Below are positions 53,286 through 62,602 of a stretch of DNA of 64,000 nt, piece by piece (the stretch's first letter is position 1; each line of letters starts with the position of its first letter). The notes beneath the pieces were generated by a model. It searched no databases and was not told the DNA's origin. It was given only the letters and a program-made list of their open reading frames with translations. Position numbers and translations under genes: made by a program. This stretch comes from Bacteroidales bacterium UBA1714. GTDB taxonomy: Bacteria; Bacteroidota; Bacteroidia; Bacteroidales; Paludibacteraceae. The DNA lies in NCBI GenBank assembly GCA_002317295.1, contig DCIY01000030.1, positions 9,813 to 73,812 on the forward strand, given 5' to 3'.

Positions 53286-54292
53286 TTTGCGCTCTGAATC
53301 GTATCTTGGGGCAATTGCAAGGTGTATAAGATAGCTTCTGCCTGGCGCAGCGCATTGCGTTTGCGTTGACCGGCGGCATAGATAAACACTTCTGCCGTAA
53401 CGATTTGTCCATGTACTTCGTCCACACGGGTGTGACTGACATACGGACCGCCCATCGCTTCTCCGCCTTGCATTTTCCACAGTCCGCGAACTTCCCCCGC
53501 ATACTGATGGTTCTGGACACTCAATGCCCGCATTTGTGGCGGGAAAACCTTGTACTCCGTTCCCATATAACTGCCCGGTACACTGGCCGAAATCTTGGGC
53601 CCCAACACTTCGTCCCGTTTGGCACATAAATAGGGCAGGGTAAAGGTATTGGGGTCGGTATAGGGGTATTTGTACACAATCAAATCGCGCCGCATGGGTC
53701 CTTTGTTATTGCAGCACCAGACAAAATCCGTGGTATCCTTAATCAGCATATAGTCCTGTGGAATCCACATGTCCACCCCAATGGTTGCCTGGAGCGCTTG
53801 GCGTGCCTGCTTATTCGTGCTGGCTTTTAAGAAACCATCCTGGCGACGAATCTCCTCCCTCACAAACCACTCGCGTACCTGTTCACCATGGTCCATCCAC
53901 CAGACCAGCATCGAATCCACACAAGGGGCCTGAATTCTGCAGTACGCTTGTGGCGTAGACCATTGGTCGCGAATATACTTGGCCTGAGTGTGGGTATAGC
54001 GTTCCGCGCTGATGTCTGCCATCAGTATGTTGCGGGTGGATTTGAGAAAATCGTCAAACACGCTGTTGCTCACATGGGTGAGATTAAAATAAGGTTCCAT
54101 CTGGGGCAAACACGGCATATCGGCCCCCATCACCACTTCGATATCGGCATAGACCGTTTTGGGACAAACCACCAGACATTCATAGATGGAACCCGTGGCG
54201 GATACTTTGGTTGTACCTGCCGATTGGCGACAACCTGTTAAACACGCAACAGCCGAAATGGCCATTGTCGCTACCAATAAAATTCGTTTCAT
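53282..54292 (-). CDS. DUF4837 family lipoprotein
   Basis: A 336-residue exported lipoprotein with lipobox CLTGC (lipidated Cys 21). The body matches DUF4837, a Bacteroidota family of unknown function: VVCPKTVYADIEVVMGADMPCLPQ and DMWIPQDYMLIKD are conserved-looking stretches. It ends tail to tail with the ABC-F gene, overlapping by four bases. It has its own promoter, which overlaps the divergent one for the nitroreductase. Confidence 0.82.
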   Translation of the reverse strand: MKRILLVATMAISAVACLTGCRQSAGTTKVSATGSIYECLVVCPKTVYADIEVVMGADMPCLPQMEPYFNLTHVSNSVFDDFLKSTRNILMADISAERYTHTQAKYIRDQWSTPQAYCRIQAPCVDSMLVWWMDHGEQVREWFVREEIRRQDGFLKASTNKQARQALQATIGVDMWIPQDYMLIKDTTDFVWCCNNKGPMRRDLIVYKYPYTDPNTFTLPYLCAKRDEVLGPKISASVPGSYMGTEYKVFPPQMRALSVQNHQYAGEVRGLWKMQGGEAMGGPYVSHTRVDEVHGQIVTAEVFIYAAGQRKRNALRQAEAILYTLQLPQDTIQSAN

Positions 54293-54296
54293 GCTG

Positions 54297-54328
54297 CAAA
54301 ATTACAAAATTATTTGCATATGTGCAAA
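54297..54328 (-). promoter_or_regulatory. Bacteroidota promoter for the DUF4837 gene
   Basis: On the minus strand, TTTG (54328-54325) and TAATTTTG (54304-54297), 20 bases apart. It overlaps the nitroreductase promoter on the other strand, so the two may compete. Confidence 0.8.
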
Positions 54329-54344
54329 TTTATTACTAACTTTG
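54313..54344 (+). promoter_or_regulatory. Bacteroidota promoter for the nitroreductase unit
   Basis: TTTG at 54313-54316 and TAACTTTG at 54337-54344 with a 20-base spacer, 26 bases before the start codon. Confidence 0.87.
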
Positions 54345-54370
54345 CAGCCAAATTGTAAATTTGGCCCAAT

Positions 54371-54883
54371 ATGGAAAATTTTGAACAACTATGTCAGCAG
54401 CGCCGTTCGATTCGGAAATACCAAAATCGGGAGGTGGAGCAGGAAAAAATAGATACCATTTTGCGTTGCGCCCTCATGAGCCCATCGTCCAAGCGGAGTA
54501 ATCCGTGGGAGTTTGTGGTGATTCGGGAAGAACAGGTGTTGCGTCAGTTATCCGCCTGCCGCACCTATGGCAGTGGAATGTTTGATACGGCGATGGCAGC
54601 GATTGTGATTGCCCTGCATGCGGACATAACCGACACCTGGCAATGTGATGGTGCCATTGCCGCACAAAATATCCTGCTGGCGGCGCAAGACCAGGGTTTG
54701 GGCGCCTGTTGGTGCCAAGTGTACCAGCGTGAAGGAGCTCAGGAACTGATTCACTCGCTCACCAATCTGCCGCAGGATCTCACCGTGTTATGTGTTATTT
54801 CCCTGGGCTATAAGGATGAGGAACGAAAAAACTACGATCCGTCCAAACTGCTGTATGAGAAAGTACATTGGGAAAAATTTTGA
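54371..54883 (+). CDS. Nitroreductase-family FMN protein
   Basis: A 170-residue flavoprotein of the nitroreductase fold. The FMN-binding RRSIRKYQNREV near 11-22 and SPSSKRSNPWEFVVI near 37-51 are typical, as is the GLGACWCQV stretch near 115. Its natural substrate is unknown; such enzymes reduce quinones or nitro compounds with NAD(P)H. It lies ten bases before pdxA, in a unit with alaS. Confidence 0.92.
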   Translation: MENFEQLCQQRRSIRKYQNREVEQEKIDTILRCALMSPSSKRSNPWEFVVIREEQVLRQLSACRTYGSGMFDTAMAAIVIALHADITDTWQCDGAIAAQNILLAAQDQGLGACWCQVYQREGAQELIHSLTNLPQDLTVLCVISLGYKDEERKNYDPSKLLYEKVHWEKF

Positions 54884-54892
54884 ATTAAGCAT

Positions 54893-55948
54893 ATGAAACC
54901 TATTATTGCAATTACCGCTGGCGATATCAACGGCGTCGGTTATGAAATTCTGTTAAAAGGCATTGCAGATCCGCATATCTGTGAGATTTGTCGTCCGATT
55001 GTGTACGGCAATGCCAAAATTGCTCGTCAGCATGCGATGACACTGGACGAGGAATACCATAATATTCAGTTTAATATCATCTCTTCGCCCAAGGAGGCCA
55101 AAGATGGTCGACTCAATCTGATTACCTGTTATGAGGACAATACGCCCTTGCAAATCGGCCATTCCACGCCACAGGCGGGTAAGGCATCGTTTGCTTCCCT
55201 GTCTCGTGCCTGTCAGGATATGAAGAATGGGTTGGTGGACGCTTTGGTGACGGCTCCTATCAGTAAGGAGAATATTCAGTCCGAGCAGTTCACATTCTCG
55301 GGCCATACGGAATATCTCAGTTCGGTGTTTGGTGGCGAGAGTCTGATGATGATGGTCAGTGAACCTATGCGCATAGCGCTGGTGTGCAATCACACGCCGA
55401 TTGCCAAGATTCCACAAATGATTACCAAGGACCGCATTGTCAAGAAATTACAAATTCTCAATGCCACCCTTCAGCGAGATTTTACCATTCGTCGTCCGCG
55501 TATTGCCGTGCTGGCACTCAATCCACATGCAGGGGATAACGGCCTCATAGGTAAGGAGGAACAGGAGATTATTGCGCCTGCCATAGAAGAAGCCAATAAC
55601 CAGCAGATTCTGGCTTTTGGTCCCTACAGTGCGGACGGATTTTTTGGTGCAGGCAAGTATGTGCACTTTGATGCCGTATTGGCTATGTACCACGACCAGG
55701 GGCTGATTCCGTTCAAGTCGTTGGATATGAATGGTGTCAATTTTACCGCAGGTCTTCCCATTGTTCGCACTTCGCCCGACCATGGTACAGCCTATGATTT
55801 GGCAGGTAAGAACCAGGCCAATCCGATTTCGTTTGCCCATGCCCTGTACATGGCCATTGATATTTTGCACACACGCCAGCAAAACGATGAAATCAATGCC
55901 AATCCGCTTATTATCGAACCTAAAGAAAATAAACATAATGACCAGTAA
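54893..55948 (+). CDS. pdxA: 4-hydroxythreonine-4-phosphate dehydrogenase
   Basis: Oxidises 4-phosphohydroxy-threonine in pyridoxal phosphate synthesis. The 351-residue product has [13 protein letters not shown] at the start, [22 protein letters not shown] and [12 protein letters not shown], which carry metal and substrate ligands. The last 11 bases overlap alaS. pdxJ is not in the window, so the rest of the pathway is elsewhere. Confidence 0.95.
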   Translation: MKPIIAITAGDINGVGYEILLKGIADPHICEICRPIVYGNAKIARQHAMTLDEEYHNIQFNIISSPKEAKDGRLNLITCYEDNTPLQIGHSTPQAGKASFASLSRACQDMKNGLVDALVTAPISKENIQSEQFTFSGHTEYLSSVFGGESLMMMVSEPMRIALVCNHTPIAKIPQMITKDRIVKKLQILNATLQRDFTIRRPRIAVLALNPHAGDNGLIGKEEQEIIAPAIEEANNQQILAFGPYSADGFFGAGKYVHFDAVLAMYHDQGLIPFKSLDMNGVNFTAGLPIVRTSPDHGTAYDLAGKNQANPISFAHALYMAIDILHTRQQNDEINANPLIIEPKENKHNDQ

Positions 55949-58553
55949 AGAGATTAGACAGTCCTATTTGGACTTTTTTCGCAGTAAAGGACATCAAATC
56001 GTGCCATCGGCTCCGATGGTCATCAAGGATGATCCTACCCTGATGTTCACCAATGCCGGAATGAACCCTTGGAAGGGAATCATTTTGGGCAATGACCCCA
56101 TCAAATATCCCCGCGTAGCCGATTCGCAAAAATGCTTGCGCGTCAGCGGTAAACACAACGATTTGGAGGAAGTGGGGCACGATACCTACCACCACACGAT
56201 GTTTGAGATGTTGGGTAACTGGTCCTTTGGGGATTACTTCAAACAGGAAGCCATTGATTATGCCTGGGAATATATTGTCGATGTACTCAAAATCGATCCC
56301 GCTAACCTGTATGCAACCGTGTTTGAGGGCTCCAAAGAGGAAGGACTCAGTCGGGATGACGAAGCGGCTTCGTTCTGGCTCCGCCACCTGCCTGAAGACC
56401 ATATTATCAACGGTAATAAGCATGATAACTTCTGGGAAATGGGAGATACCGGTCCTTGCGGTCCATGTTCGGAAATCCATGTAGACAGCCGTAGCGAAGA
56501 GGAGAAAAAACAGGTTCCGGGTCGTGAGATGGTCAATAAGGATCATCCGCAGGTGATTGAGATTTGGAATATCGTCTTTATGCAGTACAACCGCAAGGCC
56601 GATGGCAGCCTTGAACCGTTGGCCAAGAAAGTGATTGATACCGGTATGGGTTTTGAGCGTCTGGTGCGCACCATGCAGGGCAAACAGTCCAACTACGATA
56701 CGGATGTGTTCCAACCCATGCTGCACAAGATTGGCGAACTCACCGGCCATACCTATGGCAAGGATGAACCGACGGATATCGCCATGCGCGTGATAGCCGA
56801 CCATATACGAACCATCTCGTTTGCCATTACCGATGGTCAGTTGCCCAGCAACGAGAAAGCCGGTTATGTCATTCGTCGTATCCTGCGTCGTGCCGTTCGT
56901 TATGGGTATACATTCTTAGGCATGCGTGAGGCATTTATGTACCGTCTGGTGCCGCAACTCATTGCGGACATGGGCGAAGCGTATCCTGAACTCATTAAAC
57001 AGGAACAACAGATTACACCGGTCATCAAGGCCGAAGAAGAGGCGTTCCTGCGTACGCTGGACAAGGGTATCTCGCTGTTGGATAAACTGATTGCAGATGC
57101 CCGAGAAGCCGGCAAAACAGAGATTTCCGGTATCGATGTGTTTACCCTCAAGGATACCTACGGATTCCCCTTGGATCTCACCGAACTCATTCTCCGTGAA
57201 AACGGGATGACGACCAATGAACAGGAATATAATCAGGCGCTGGAGCATCAGAAAGAAATGGGTCGAAGCGCCAATAAGCAGGATCTGGGTGACTGGATAA
57301 GCCTCACCACCTCCTCTCCGGAAGGCGAGGCAGAGTTTGTCGGATACGATGAACTGGAAGTGGAAACACGCATTGTTCGCTATCGTCAGGTGAGTCAAAA
57401 AGGCAAGGTCTTCTACCAGGTAGTATTGGAAAAAACGCCCTTCTATGCAGAAATGGGTGGTGAAGTGGGGGACACGGGCACCCTGAACGGTGTAGCGGTG
57501 GTGGATACCAAACGAGAGAATGGTCTGAGTGTCTGTGTGATGGAGACATTGCCGGAGAATATTCAGGGAACGGTTGTGGCACGCGTCGATGCCGACCGTC
57601 GTCAGGCTATTGCCTGCAACCACTCGGCAACCCATATGCTGCACTACGCACTGCGTCAGGTGTTGGGCAATCATGTGGAGCAAAAGGGTAGTCTGGTCAC
57701 TCCCGACAGCCTGCGTTTCGATTTCTCACACTTCCAAAAAGTGACGCCACAGGAACTGCGTCAGGTGGAGATGCTGGCCAATCAACTGATACGAAACGAT
57801 TATCCGTTGCAGGAAAGTCGTCATACGCCCATTGCGAAGGCTAAAGAAATGGGCGCAATGGCCCTCTTTGGTGAGAAATATGGCGATGATGTGCGTGTGA
57901 TTCAATACGGTCCTTCCATTGAGTTATGTGGTGGTTGCCATGTGTCGGGTACGGGTCGAATCGGTTCGTTGCGCATTTTGATGGAAACGAGTGTGGCGGC
58001 CGGTGTGCGTCGTATTGAGGCGGTAACGGCGGCCAAAGCCGACGAACTGTTCTATCGCAATACGGATATGCTCAACAGCCTGCGTGCCATGTTCAACAAT
58101 GCTCCGGATATCATGGCCACCATTCAGAAACAACTGGATGAGAATAGTGATTTGAAAAAACAGGTGGACGATTACCGTGCCGAGAAAGCGGCTCAAATAG
58201 GTGCCAAACTGGTGGAGAAAGCCGTAGACTATCATGGCATCCAACTGGTGAAACTGACGGGTGATTATGACCCAACGATGCTGCGCAATGTGCTGACGGC
58301 CCTTCGTGGTAAGTTTGCAGACCAACGCGTGGCCATCGTAGGTGCCACCTATTATGAGGATAAACCCATGATTTCCATTTTCCTGAGTCAACCGCTGGTG
58401 GACGAAGGCAAGAATGCCGGCATGATGATCAAAGCGGCTGCCAAACGGATTCAGGGCGGTGGCGGAGGTCAACCCTGGATGGCTACTGCGGGCGGTCGTG
58501 ATGTCAACGGACTGCATGACGCCATGGAAGAAATGTTGAATATGCTTGCCTGA
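55938..58553 (+). CDS. alaS: Alanyl-tRNA synthetase
   Basis: A full-length 871-residue class II synthetase charging tRNA-Ala. The N-terminal catalytic core starts [19 protein letters not shown] and includes [12 protein letters not shown]. The editing domain has the metal-binding HSATHMLH and the C-terminal [12 protein letters not shown]. The last part is the DHHA1/oligomerisation domain, with [14 protein letters not shown]. The ATG at 55938 gives the standard N-terminus; an earlier frame-consistent start lies inside pdxA. The stop overlaps the GtrA start by one base. Confidence 0.97.
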   Translation: MTSKEIRQSYLDFFRSKGHQIVPSAPMVIKDDPTLMFTNAGMNPWKGIILGNDPIKYPRVADSQKCLRVSGKHNDLEEVGHDTYHHTMFEMLGNWSFGDYFKQEAIDYAWEYIVDVLKIDPANLYATVFEGSKEEGLSRDDEAASFWLRHLPEDHIINGNKHDNFWEMGDTGPCGPCSEIHVDSRSEEEKKQVPGREMVNKDHPQVIEIWNIVFMQYNRKADGSLEPLAKKVIDTGMGFERLVRTMQGKQSNYDTDVFQPMLHKIGELTGHTYGKDEPTDIAMRVIADHIRTISFAITDGQLPSNEKAGYVIRRILRRAVRYGYTFLGMREAFMYRLVPQLIADMGEAYPELIKQEQQITPVIKAEEEAFLRTLDKGISLLDKLIADAREAGKTEISGIDVFTLKDTYGFPLDLTELILRENGMTTNEQEYNQALEHQKEMGRSANKQDLGDWISLTTSSPEGEAEFVGYDELEVETRIVRYRQVSQKGKVFYQVVLEKTPFYAEMGGEVGDTGTLNGVAVVDTKRENGLSVCVMETLPENIQGTVVARVDADRRQAIACNHSATHMLHYALRQVLGNHVEQKGSLVTPDSLRFDFSHFQKVTPQELRQVEMLANQLIRNDYPLQESRHTPIAKAKEMGAMALFGEKYGDDVRVIQYGPSIELCGGCHVSGTGRIGSLRILMETSVAAGVRRIEAVTAAKADELFYRNTDMLNSLRAMFNNAPDIMATIQKQLDENSDLKKQVDDYRAEKAAQIGAKLVEKAVDYHGIQLVKLTGDYDPTMLRNVLTALRGKFADQRVAIVGATYYEDKPMISIFLSQPLVDEGKNAGMMIKAAAKRIQGGGGGQPWMATAGGRDVNGLHDAMEEMLNMLA

Positions 58554-58969
58554 TGAAACTGCCAACTGCTTACCTGCCGGATCGTATCCGCAGTATCGTC
58601 CGTTTTTGCATCGTCGGAAATGTCGGCACATTTGTGCAAACGGGATTTTTCCTGTTGGCCATGCTGGTGCTGGGTGAACCGGAACAAAATACGGTCCTTT
58701 ATTATGTGGCGTTCGGAATCGGGTTTGTGCTCGAAATGATTCCCAATTATTTCCTGAGCAACTGGTACACATTTGGTACCAAACCCAATATCAAAAACGC
58801 CGGTGGCTTTGTTCTTGCCCGTGCCATCAATCTGGTCATTCAGTTTGGCCTCCTTCCGTTAGCCATCCGTCTGATGCCCAATGTGGGAGATGGCGTGCTC
58901 GGTTGGATTGTCATTTTTGTGGCCGGCATCATCAACTACCTGGTTTTGACGCTGTTTTTTAAGAAATAA
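58553..58969 (+). CDS. GtrA-family membrane protein
   Basis: A 138-residue inner-membrane protein with four hydrophobic segments. It has the GtrA family beginning RFCIVGNVGTFVQTGFF and IPNYFLSNWYTF. Family members help move lipid-linked sugars across the membrane for surface glycan modification. It overlaps alaS by one base (TGATG), so it is expressed with it, though the two are functionally unrelated. Confidence 0.9.
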   Translation: MKLPTAYLPDRIRSIVRFCIVGNVGTFVQTGFFLLAMLVLGEPEQNTVLYYVAFGIGFVLEMIPNYFLSNWYTFGTKPNIKNAGGFVLARAINLVIQFGLLPLAIRLMPNVGDGVLGWIVIFVAGIINYLVLTLFFKK

Positions 58970-58974
58970 ACGCT

Positions 58975-60252
58975 ATGAAACTGTATCGCGCTAACCTGAT
59001 TTTTACGCCCACCAAAGACGCGTTTCGCATCCTGCCGCATGGTTATATTGCCGTTCGGGAGGATGGCATCATCGATCAAGTCTATGAATCTCTCCCACAG
59101 GAACTGCAATCGCTTCCTGTGACCGATTATGGCGACCGACTCATGATTCCGGGTTTTTGCGATCTTCATGTGCATGCTCCGCAGTATCGCAATATGGGTA
59201 TTGCCATGGACCTCGAACTGTTGCCTTGGCTTACTACCTATACCTTCCCCGAGGAGGCCAAGTTTGCCGATGTGAACTATGCCGACCATATCTATCGCCG
59301 CTTTGTGCACGAGTTATGGATGCAGGGTTCGATGCGTAGTGCGGTATTTGGCACCATTCATCCGGAGGGTACGCGTCGTTTGGCAGACCTGTTTGTGCAG
59401 GCTGGCTTGGGTTCCCGCATCGGTTTGGTAGCCATGGATCGTAATGCACCGGATAACTTGCGCAATACGCCTCAACAGGCCGTACAGGATACGCTTGCAC
59501 TGCAACAGCACTTGTCACAGCACGGCAATGACGATTTGGTTCAGACCATCGTTACCCCACGGTTTATACCTTCCTGCACCCCCCAGATGCTGACTGCCTT
59601 GGGACAATTGGCCAAAGAGCAAAATCTGGCCGTGCAGTCGCACCTGAGTGAGAACCGCAGCGAGATAGAGTGGGTGCGTGAACTGGAACCCGAGTCCTCC
59701 TGTTATGGCGATGCCTACTATCGCTATGGTCTGTTTGGTCAACAACCTACGCTTATGGCGCATTGTTGCTATACGGAAGGTGAGGAATTGCAGATGATGA
59801 AGGATCATCATGTCTATGTGGTGCATTGCCCCACATCCAACTGCAATATCGCTTCCGGCATGGCTCCCATTCGTACCTTCCTCGATGCCGGCATACCGGT
59901 AGGTTTGGGTTCGGATGTGGCCGGTGGACACAATTTCTCCATTCTGCGCATTATTCAGTACGCCATTCAGGTGAGCAAACTGGTCTATGCACAAACGCAT
60001 GGCGAATTGCAGTTCCTCAGTTTGAGCGAAGCGTTCTGGTTGGCCACCAAGTCCGGTGGTTCGTTCTTTGGCAAAGTGGGCAGTTTTGAACCCGGTTACG
60101 AGTTGGATGCCTTGGTCATTGATGACGGTTATCTCAATTACGACCACTACACCCTCGAGCAGCGTCTGGAACGCTATATTTATTTAGGTGACGATCGCGA
60201 TATCCGTTGGCGCTTCTGCCGCGGAACCAAACTCGTCGAACCCGTGATGTAA
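58975..60252 (+). CDS. guaD: Guanine deaminase (amidohydrolase)
   Basis: Converts guanine to xanthine. The 425-residue zinc hydrolase has the family motifs PGFCDLHVHAPQY (first two metal His), VTPRFIPSCT, SHLSEN, MAHCCY, and GLGSDVAGGHNFSIL (catalytic and metal Asp). The PxxxH and SNCNIASG blocks are typical for guanine deaminase rather than other amidohydrolases. It starts five bases after the GtrA gene. A role in purine salvage is likely. Confidence 0.9.
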   Translation: MKLYRANLIFTPTKDAFRILPHGYIAVREDGIIDQVYESLPQELQSLPVTDYGDRLMIPGFCDLHVHAPQYRNMGIAMDLELLPWLTTYTFPEEAKFADVNYADHIYRRFVHELWMQGSMRSAVFGTIHPEGTRRLADLFVQAGLGSRIGLVAMDRNAPDNLRNTPQQAVQDTLALQQHLSQHGNDDLVQTIVTPRFIPSCTPQMLTALGQLAKEQNLAVQSHLSENRSEIEWVRELEPESSCYGDAYYRYGLFGQQPTLMAHCCYTEGEELQMMKDHHVYVVHCPTSNCNIASGMAPIRTFLDAGIPVGLGSDVAGGHNFSILRIIQYAIQVSKLVYAQTHGELQFLSLSEAFWLATKSGGSFFGKVGSFEPGYELDALVIDDGYLNYDHYTLEQRLERYIYLGDDRDIRWRFCRGTKLVEPVM

Positions 60253-60301
60253 TCAGCAATCATCAATAGCCCGCAAGGGCGATCAATCATCAATCATCAA
60301 T
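60252..60301. repeat. ATCAATC repeats with GCCC-GCAA-GGGC hairpin before the lipoate ligase
   Basis: About six variants of ATCAATC surround a perfect hairpin GCCCGCAAGGGC (60269-60280) with a GCAA tetraloop. The element fills the gap between guaD and the conserved part of the ligase, in the place where the ligase start should lie. Confidence 0.85.
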
Positions 60302-60343
60302 CTCGAACACTATCTTGCCCAGGAAGAGGAAATAGCCCGCACG

Positions 60344-60895
60344 GTGCAGTCTCCTACCTTCTTTACATGGCGCGTCGCGCCTACGGTTATTTATGGCCGT
60401 CACCAGTGTCGGGAGCAGGAGGTGAATGAGGCCTATTGTCAGGAGCATGACATTCGTATCGTCCAGCGCAAGAGTGGGGGAGGGTGTGTGTATGCGGATG
60501 AAGGCAATCTGATGCTGTCGTTCATTTCTCCTTCCACCCATAGTGAAGAAGTCTTTCACGACTTTTTGCATGTTGTGGCTGCGGCTTTGTGCCAAATGGG
60601 TTATGAGGCGGTGACGACCGAACATAATGATATTTTGGTTCAAGGATACAAGGTGGCGGGTTTTGCCTGCTATGCCCTTTCCACGGGTACCATTGTGCAT
60701 GCGTGCATGCTCTATGATGTGAATCTGGATCATCTCATTCAGGCCATTACCCCTTCCGCACAGAAACTGGCTAAACATGCGGTTATGTCGGTTCGTCAAC
60801 GGGTACATAATCTCCGAGAATGGAAAGATTGGGGAGAAACTGACACTTTTGAACAGGAAATTAACAAAATTATTCGCAAAAACTTGCAAGTTTAA
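60344..60895 (+). CDS. lplA: Lipoate-protein ligase A-like protein, 5' end unclear
   Basis: Attaches lipoate or octanoate to enzyme lipoyl domains. The core is clear: VIYGRHQCREQEVN, the RKSGGGCVYADEGNLMLSF loop (with catalytic RxxxGGG) and the lysine of VQGYKVAGFACY. Homology begins earlier, at NLEHYLAQEEEIAR from about 60299, in the same open frame. That frame (open from 60248) has no ATG, GTG or TTG before the GTG at 60344 given here, so the true start was lost, is non-standard, or lies in the repeat element. The C-terminal accessory domain of E. coli LplA is absent, as in small bacterial versions. It may be a decaying gene. Confidence 0.72.
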   Translation: MQSPTFFTWRVAPTVIYGRHQCREQEVNEAYCQEHDIRIVQRKSGGGCVYADEGNLMLSFISPSTHSEEVFHDFLHVVAAALCQMGYEAVTTEHNDILVQGYKVAGFACYALSTGTIVHACMLYDVNLDHLIQAITPSAQKLAKHAVMSVRQRVHNLREWKDWGETDTFEQEINKIIRKNLQV

Positions 60896-60914
60896 GAAAA
60901 AAGCAGTACTTTTG
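60883..60914 (+). promoter_or_regulatory. Bacteroidota promoter for tRNA-Gly
   Basis: CTTG at 60883-60886 and TACTTTTG at 60907-60914, 20 bases apart, overlapping the 3' end of the ligase gene and 20 bases before the tRNA. Confidence 0.85.
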
Positions 60915-60934
60915 CACCGTCAAACCATTACCTT

Positions 60935-61005
60935 GCGGCTTTAGCACATCGGTAGTGCATCAGCTTCCCAAGCTGAGGAGGCGGGTCCGACTCCCGTAAG
61001 CCGCT
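60935..61005 (+). tRNA. tRNA-Gly(CCC)
   Basis: A 71-base tRNA folds completely: acceptor GCGGCTT/AAGCCGC, D-arm GCAC/GTGC, anticodon arm TCAGC-TTCCCAA-GCTGA (anticodon CCC, codon GGG), T-arm GCGGG/CCCGT with loop TCCGACT. CCA is not encoded. The T-loop differs from the usual TTC start. Confidence 0.92.
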
Positions 61006-61011
61006 CAACTC

Positions 61012-61063
61012 CAGCCTCTTCGTGAGGCTGAAGCTGTCTTACGGGGTTACCCGTAAGCCGCTC
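61012..61063. repeat. Two hairpins with a copy of the tRNA-Gly 3' end
   Basis: A hairpin CAGCCTC-TTCGT-GAGGCTG (61012-61030) is followed by an eight-base perfect hairpin CTTACGGG-GTTA-CCCGTAAG (61038-61057). The second arm and the next bases, CCCGTAAGCCGCTC (61050-61063), exactly repeat the tRNA-Gly 3' end (60993-61006). Confidence 0.88.
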
Positions 61064-61172
61064 TCGTCGGAACAAACTACGCTATGGGAACTTCCACTTG
61101 TCGTGGAACTTGGGCGCTCCGTTGTTTCTCCTCTCCCCACCGCAGCAAAATATCACTTTTATTGCCTAAATA
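61064..61172. other. Intergenic region between tRNA-Gly and the ATPase
   Basis: No gene is seen. A small hairpin TTCCAC-TTGTC-GTGGAA lies near 61094-61110 and a pyrimidine-rich stretch near 61120-61145. The next promoter follows at 61173. Confidence 0.6.
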
Positions 61173-61204
61173 TTTGCACATTCCAAATATTTGTTGTACT
61201 TTTG
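61173..61204 (+). promoter_or_regulatory. Bacteroidota promoter for the DUF4143 ATPase
   Basis: TTTG at 61173-61176 and TACTTTTG at 61197-61204, 20 bases apart. The leader contains the 22-base tandem repeat. Confidence 0.88.
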
Positions 61205-61216
61205 CAGTCGGAAATA

Positions 61217-61260
61217 ATTTTTACTAGTTCCATTGAGTATTTTTACTAGTTCCATTGAGT
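61217..61260. repeat. Two perfect 22-base tandem repeats in the ATPase leader
   Basis: Identical units at 61217-61238 and 61239-61260, each containing TTACTAGTTCCATTGAGT, lie between the promoter and the ATG at 61277. They are inside the transcribed leader. Confidence 0.95.
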
Positions 61261-61276
61261 AAATTTTATTTATCAT

Positions 61277-62461
61277 ATGCAACGTATTTATTACCAGACG
61301 ATTATTGAACGAATAAATGAGCCAAGACGGTGCATCCAAATCATCGAGGGTCCACGACAAGTCGGTAAATCGACCGTTATTAGGCAGGTTTTGGAGACGA
61401 TCTCTATACCTTGGTTGCATTTTGCGGCCGATGATATTCCGGCTACACGTGCTGCCTGGATTAGCGACTGCTGGGAGATGGCTCGTGCCAAGATGGCGGC
61501 AAACCATTCTTCTGAATTGCTATTAGTGATTGATGAAATCCAACGATTATCTCAATGGAGCTCGGTTGTAAAAAAAGAATGGGATGCCGATACATTTAAC
61601 CATGTCAATATTAAGGTGATACTATTGGGATCTTCCCGTGTGCGCCTTGAGAGAGGATTGTCGGAGAGTCTGATGGGACGGTTTGAGGTAATCAAAATGC
61701 CCCATTGGTCTTATACAGAGATGCGTGAGGCATTTGGTATGAGTTTAGATGAGTATGTTTTTTATGGCGGATATCCCGGAATGGTAGATTTTTGCCATTC
61801 TACCGAGCGGTGGCACAATTACATGCGGTCTTCTATCGTCGATGCGACCATTAATAACGACATCTTAATGGATAGTCTTATTACCAAACCGGCTTTGTTG
61901 CGTCAAACGTTTGAATTAGCATCCGCCTATTCATCCCAACAATTGTCCGTGACCAAGATGTTGGGACAGTTACAAGATGCAGGTAATACCACCACTTTGA
62001 GTGGGTACTTACAACTGCTTGGGCAGTGTGGCTTGGTGACCGGATTGAACAAATTTTCTATGGATCTAGCACGCAGAAGAGCCTCTGTACCGAAATACCA
62101 AGTATATAACAACGGGTTAATGACATTGTATGGGAATTTGGATTTATCTACAGCTCGCGCTACACCAAAGGTTTGGGGGCGTATTGTTGAGTCTGCTGTG
62201 GGAGCTTATCTTCTCAATGCTGCCTATGCCCAAGATTTTCAATTGTACTACTGGCGTGATGGCAAGGATGAGGTGGATTTCGTATTAGTGCGTTATGGTA
62301 AAGTGGTGGCCATTGAGGTAAAGTCGGGTGATGAACGTGATACTTTTGGATTACATCGTTTCCGTGATATGTTTCATCCCTATCGTACGCTGATTGTAGG
62401 CCCCAATGCTTTCCCATTGGAAGACTTTTTGTCCATGGACATAACAACTCTATTTGACTAA
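61277..62461 (+). CDS. AAA-type ATPase with C-terminal DUF4143 domain
   Basis: A 394-residue ATPase of the AAA_14/DUF4143 group, abundant in Bacteroidota and often found in accessory or defence regions. The Walker A motif is GPRQVGKST and the Walker B LLVIDEIQR; a sensor-like LLGSSRVRLERG follows. The C-terminal part carries a nuclease-like motif: YYWRDGKDEVDFVLV followed by AIEVKSG, resembling the PD-(D/E)xK pattern. The function is not established. A strong promoter and tandem repeats precede it, and a broken relative follows. Confidence 0.88.
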   Translation: MQRIYYQTIIERINEPRRCIQIIEGPRQVGKSTVIRQVLETISIPWLHFAADDIPATRAAWISDCWEMARAKMAANHSSELLLVIDEIQRLSQWSSVVKKEWDADTFNHVNIKVILLGSSRVRLERGLSESLMGRFEVIKMPHWSYTEMREAFGMSLDEYVFYGGYPGMVDFCHSTERWHNYMRSSIVDATINNDILMDSLITKPALLRQTFELASAYSSQQLSVTKMLGQLQDAGNTTTLSGYLQLLGQCGLVTGLNKFSMDLARRRASVPKYQVYNNGLMTLYGNLDLSTARATPKVWGRIVESAVGAYLLNAAYAQDFQLYYWRDGKDEVDFVLVRYGKVVAIEVKSGDERDTFGLHRFRDMFHPYRTLIVGPNAFPLEDFLSMDITTLFD

Positions 62462-62488
62462 TCCTTTCGCTGGTTACTCGTTGTTTTT

Positions 62489-62520
62489 TTTGCACATGTC
62501 AAAAAAAAGCAGTACCTTTG
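62489..62520 (+). promoter_or_regulatory. Bacteroidota promoter for the broken ATPase gene
   Basis: TTTG at 62489-62492 and TACCTTTG at 62513-62520, 20 bases apart with A8-GCAG in the spacer. Confidence 0.87.
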
Positions 62521-62532
62521 CAACCGATTTTG

Positions 62533-62601
62533 AAATCTTCAAACAAGGAAGTAAAAAATCTTCAAACACGGAATTTAAAAATCTATATACACGGAAGCAA
62601 A
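62533..62601. repeat. Three imperfect 23-base repeats in the leader of the broken ATPase
   Basis: Units start at 62533, 62556 and 62579 with the common core AAATCTTCAAACACGGAA. They fill the leader from just after the promoter to the ATG at 62603. Confidence 0.88.
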
Positions 62602-62602
62602 T

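Noticed and set aside
61217..61260. CRISPR-like array in the 22-base and 23-base repeats
   Set aside because: The repeats are directly adjacent without spacers and lie in gene leaders; no cas genes are present.
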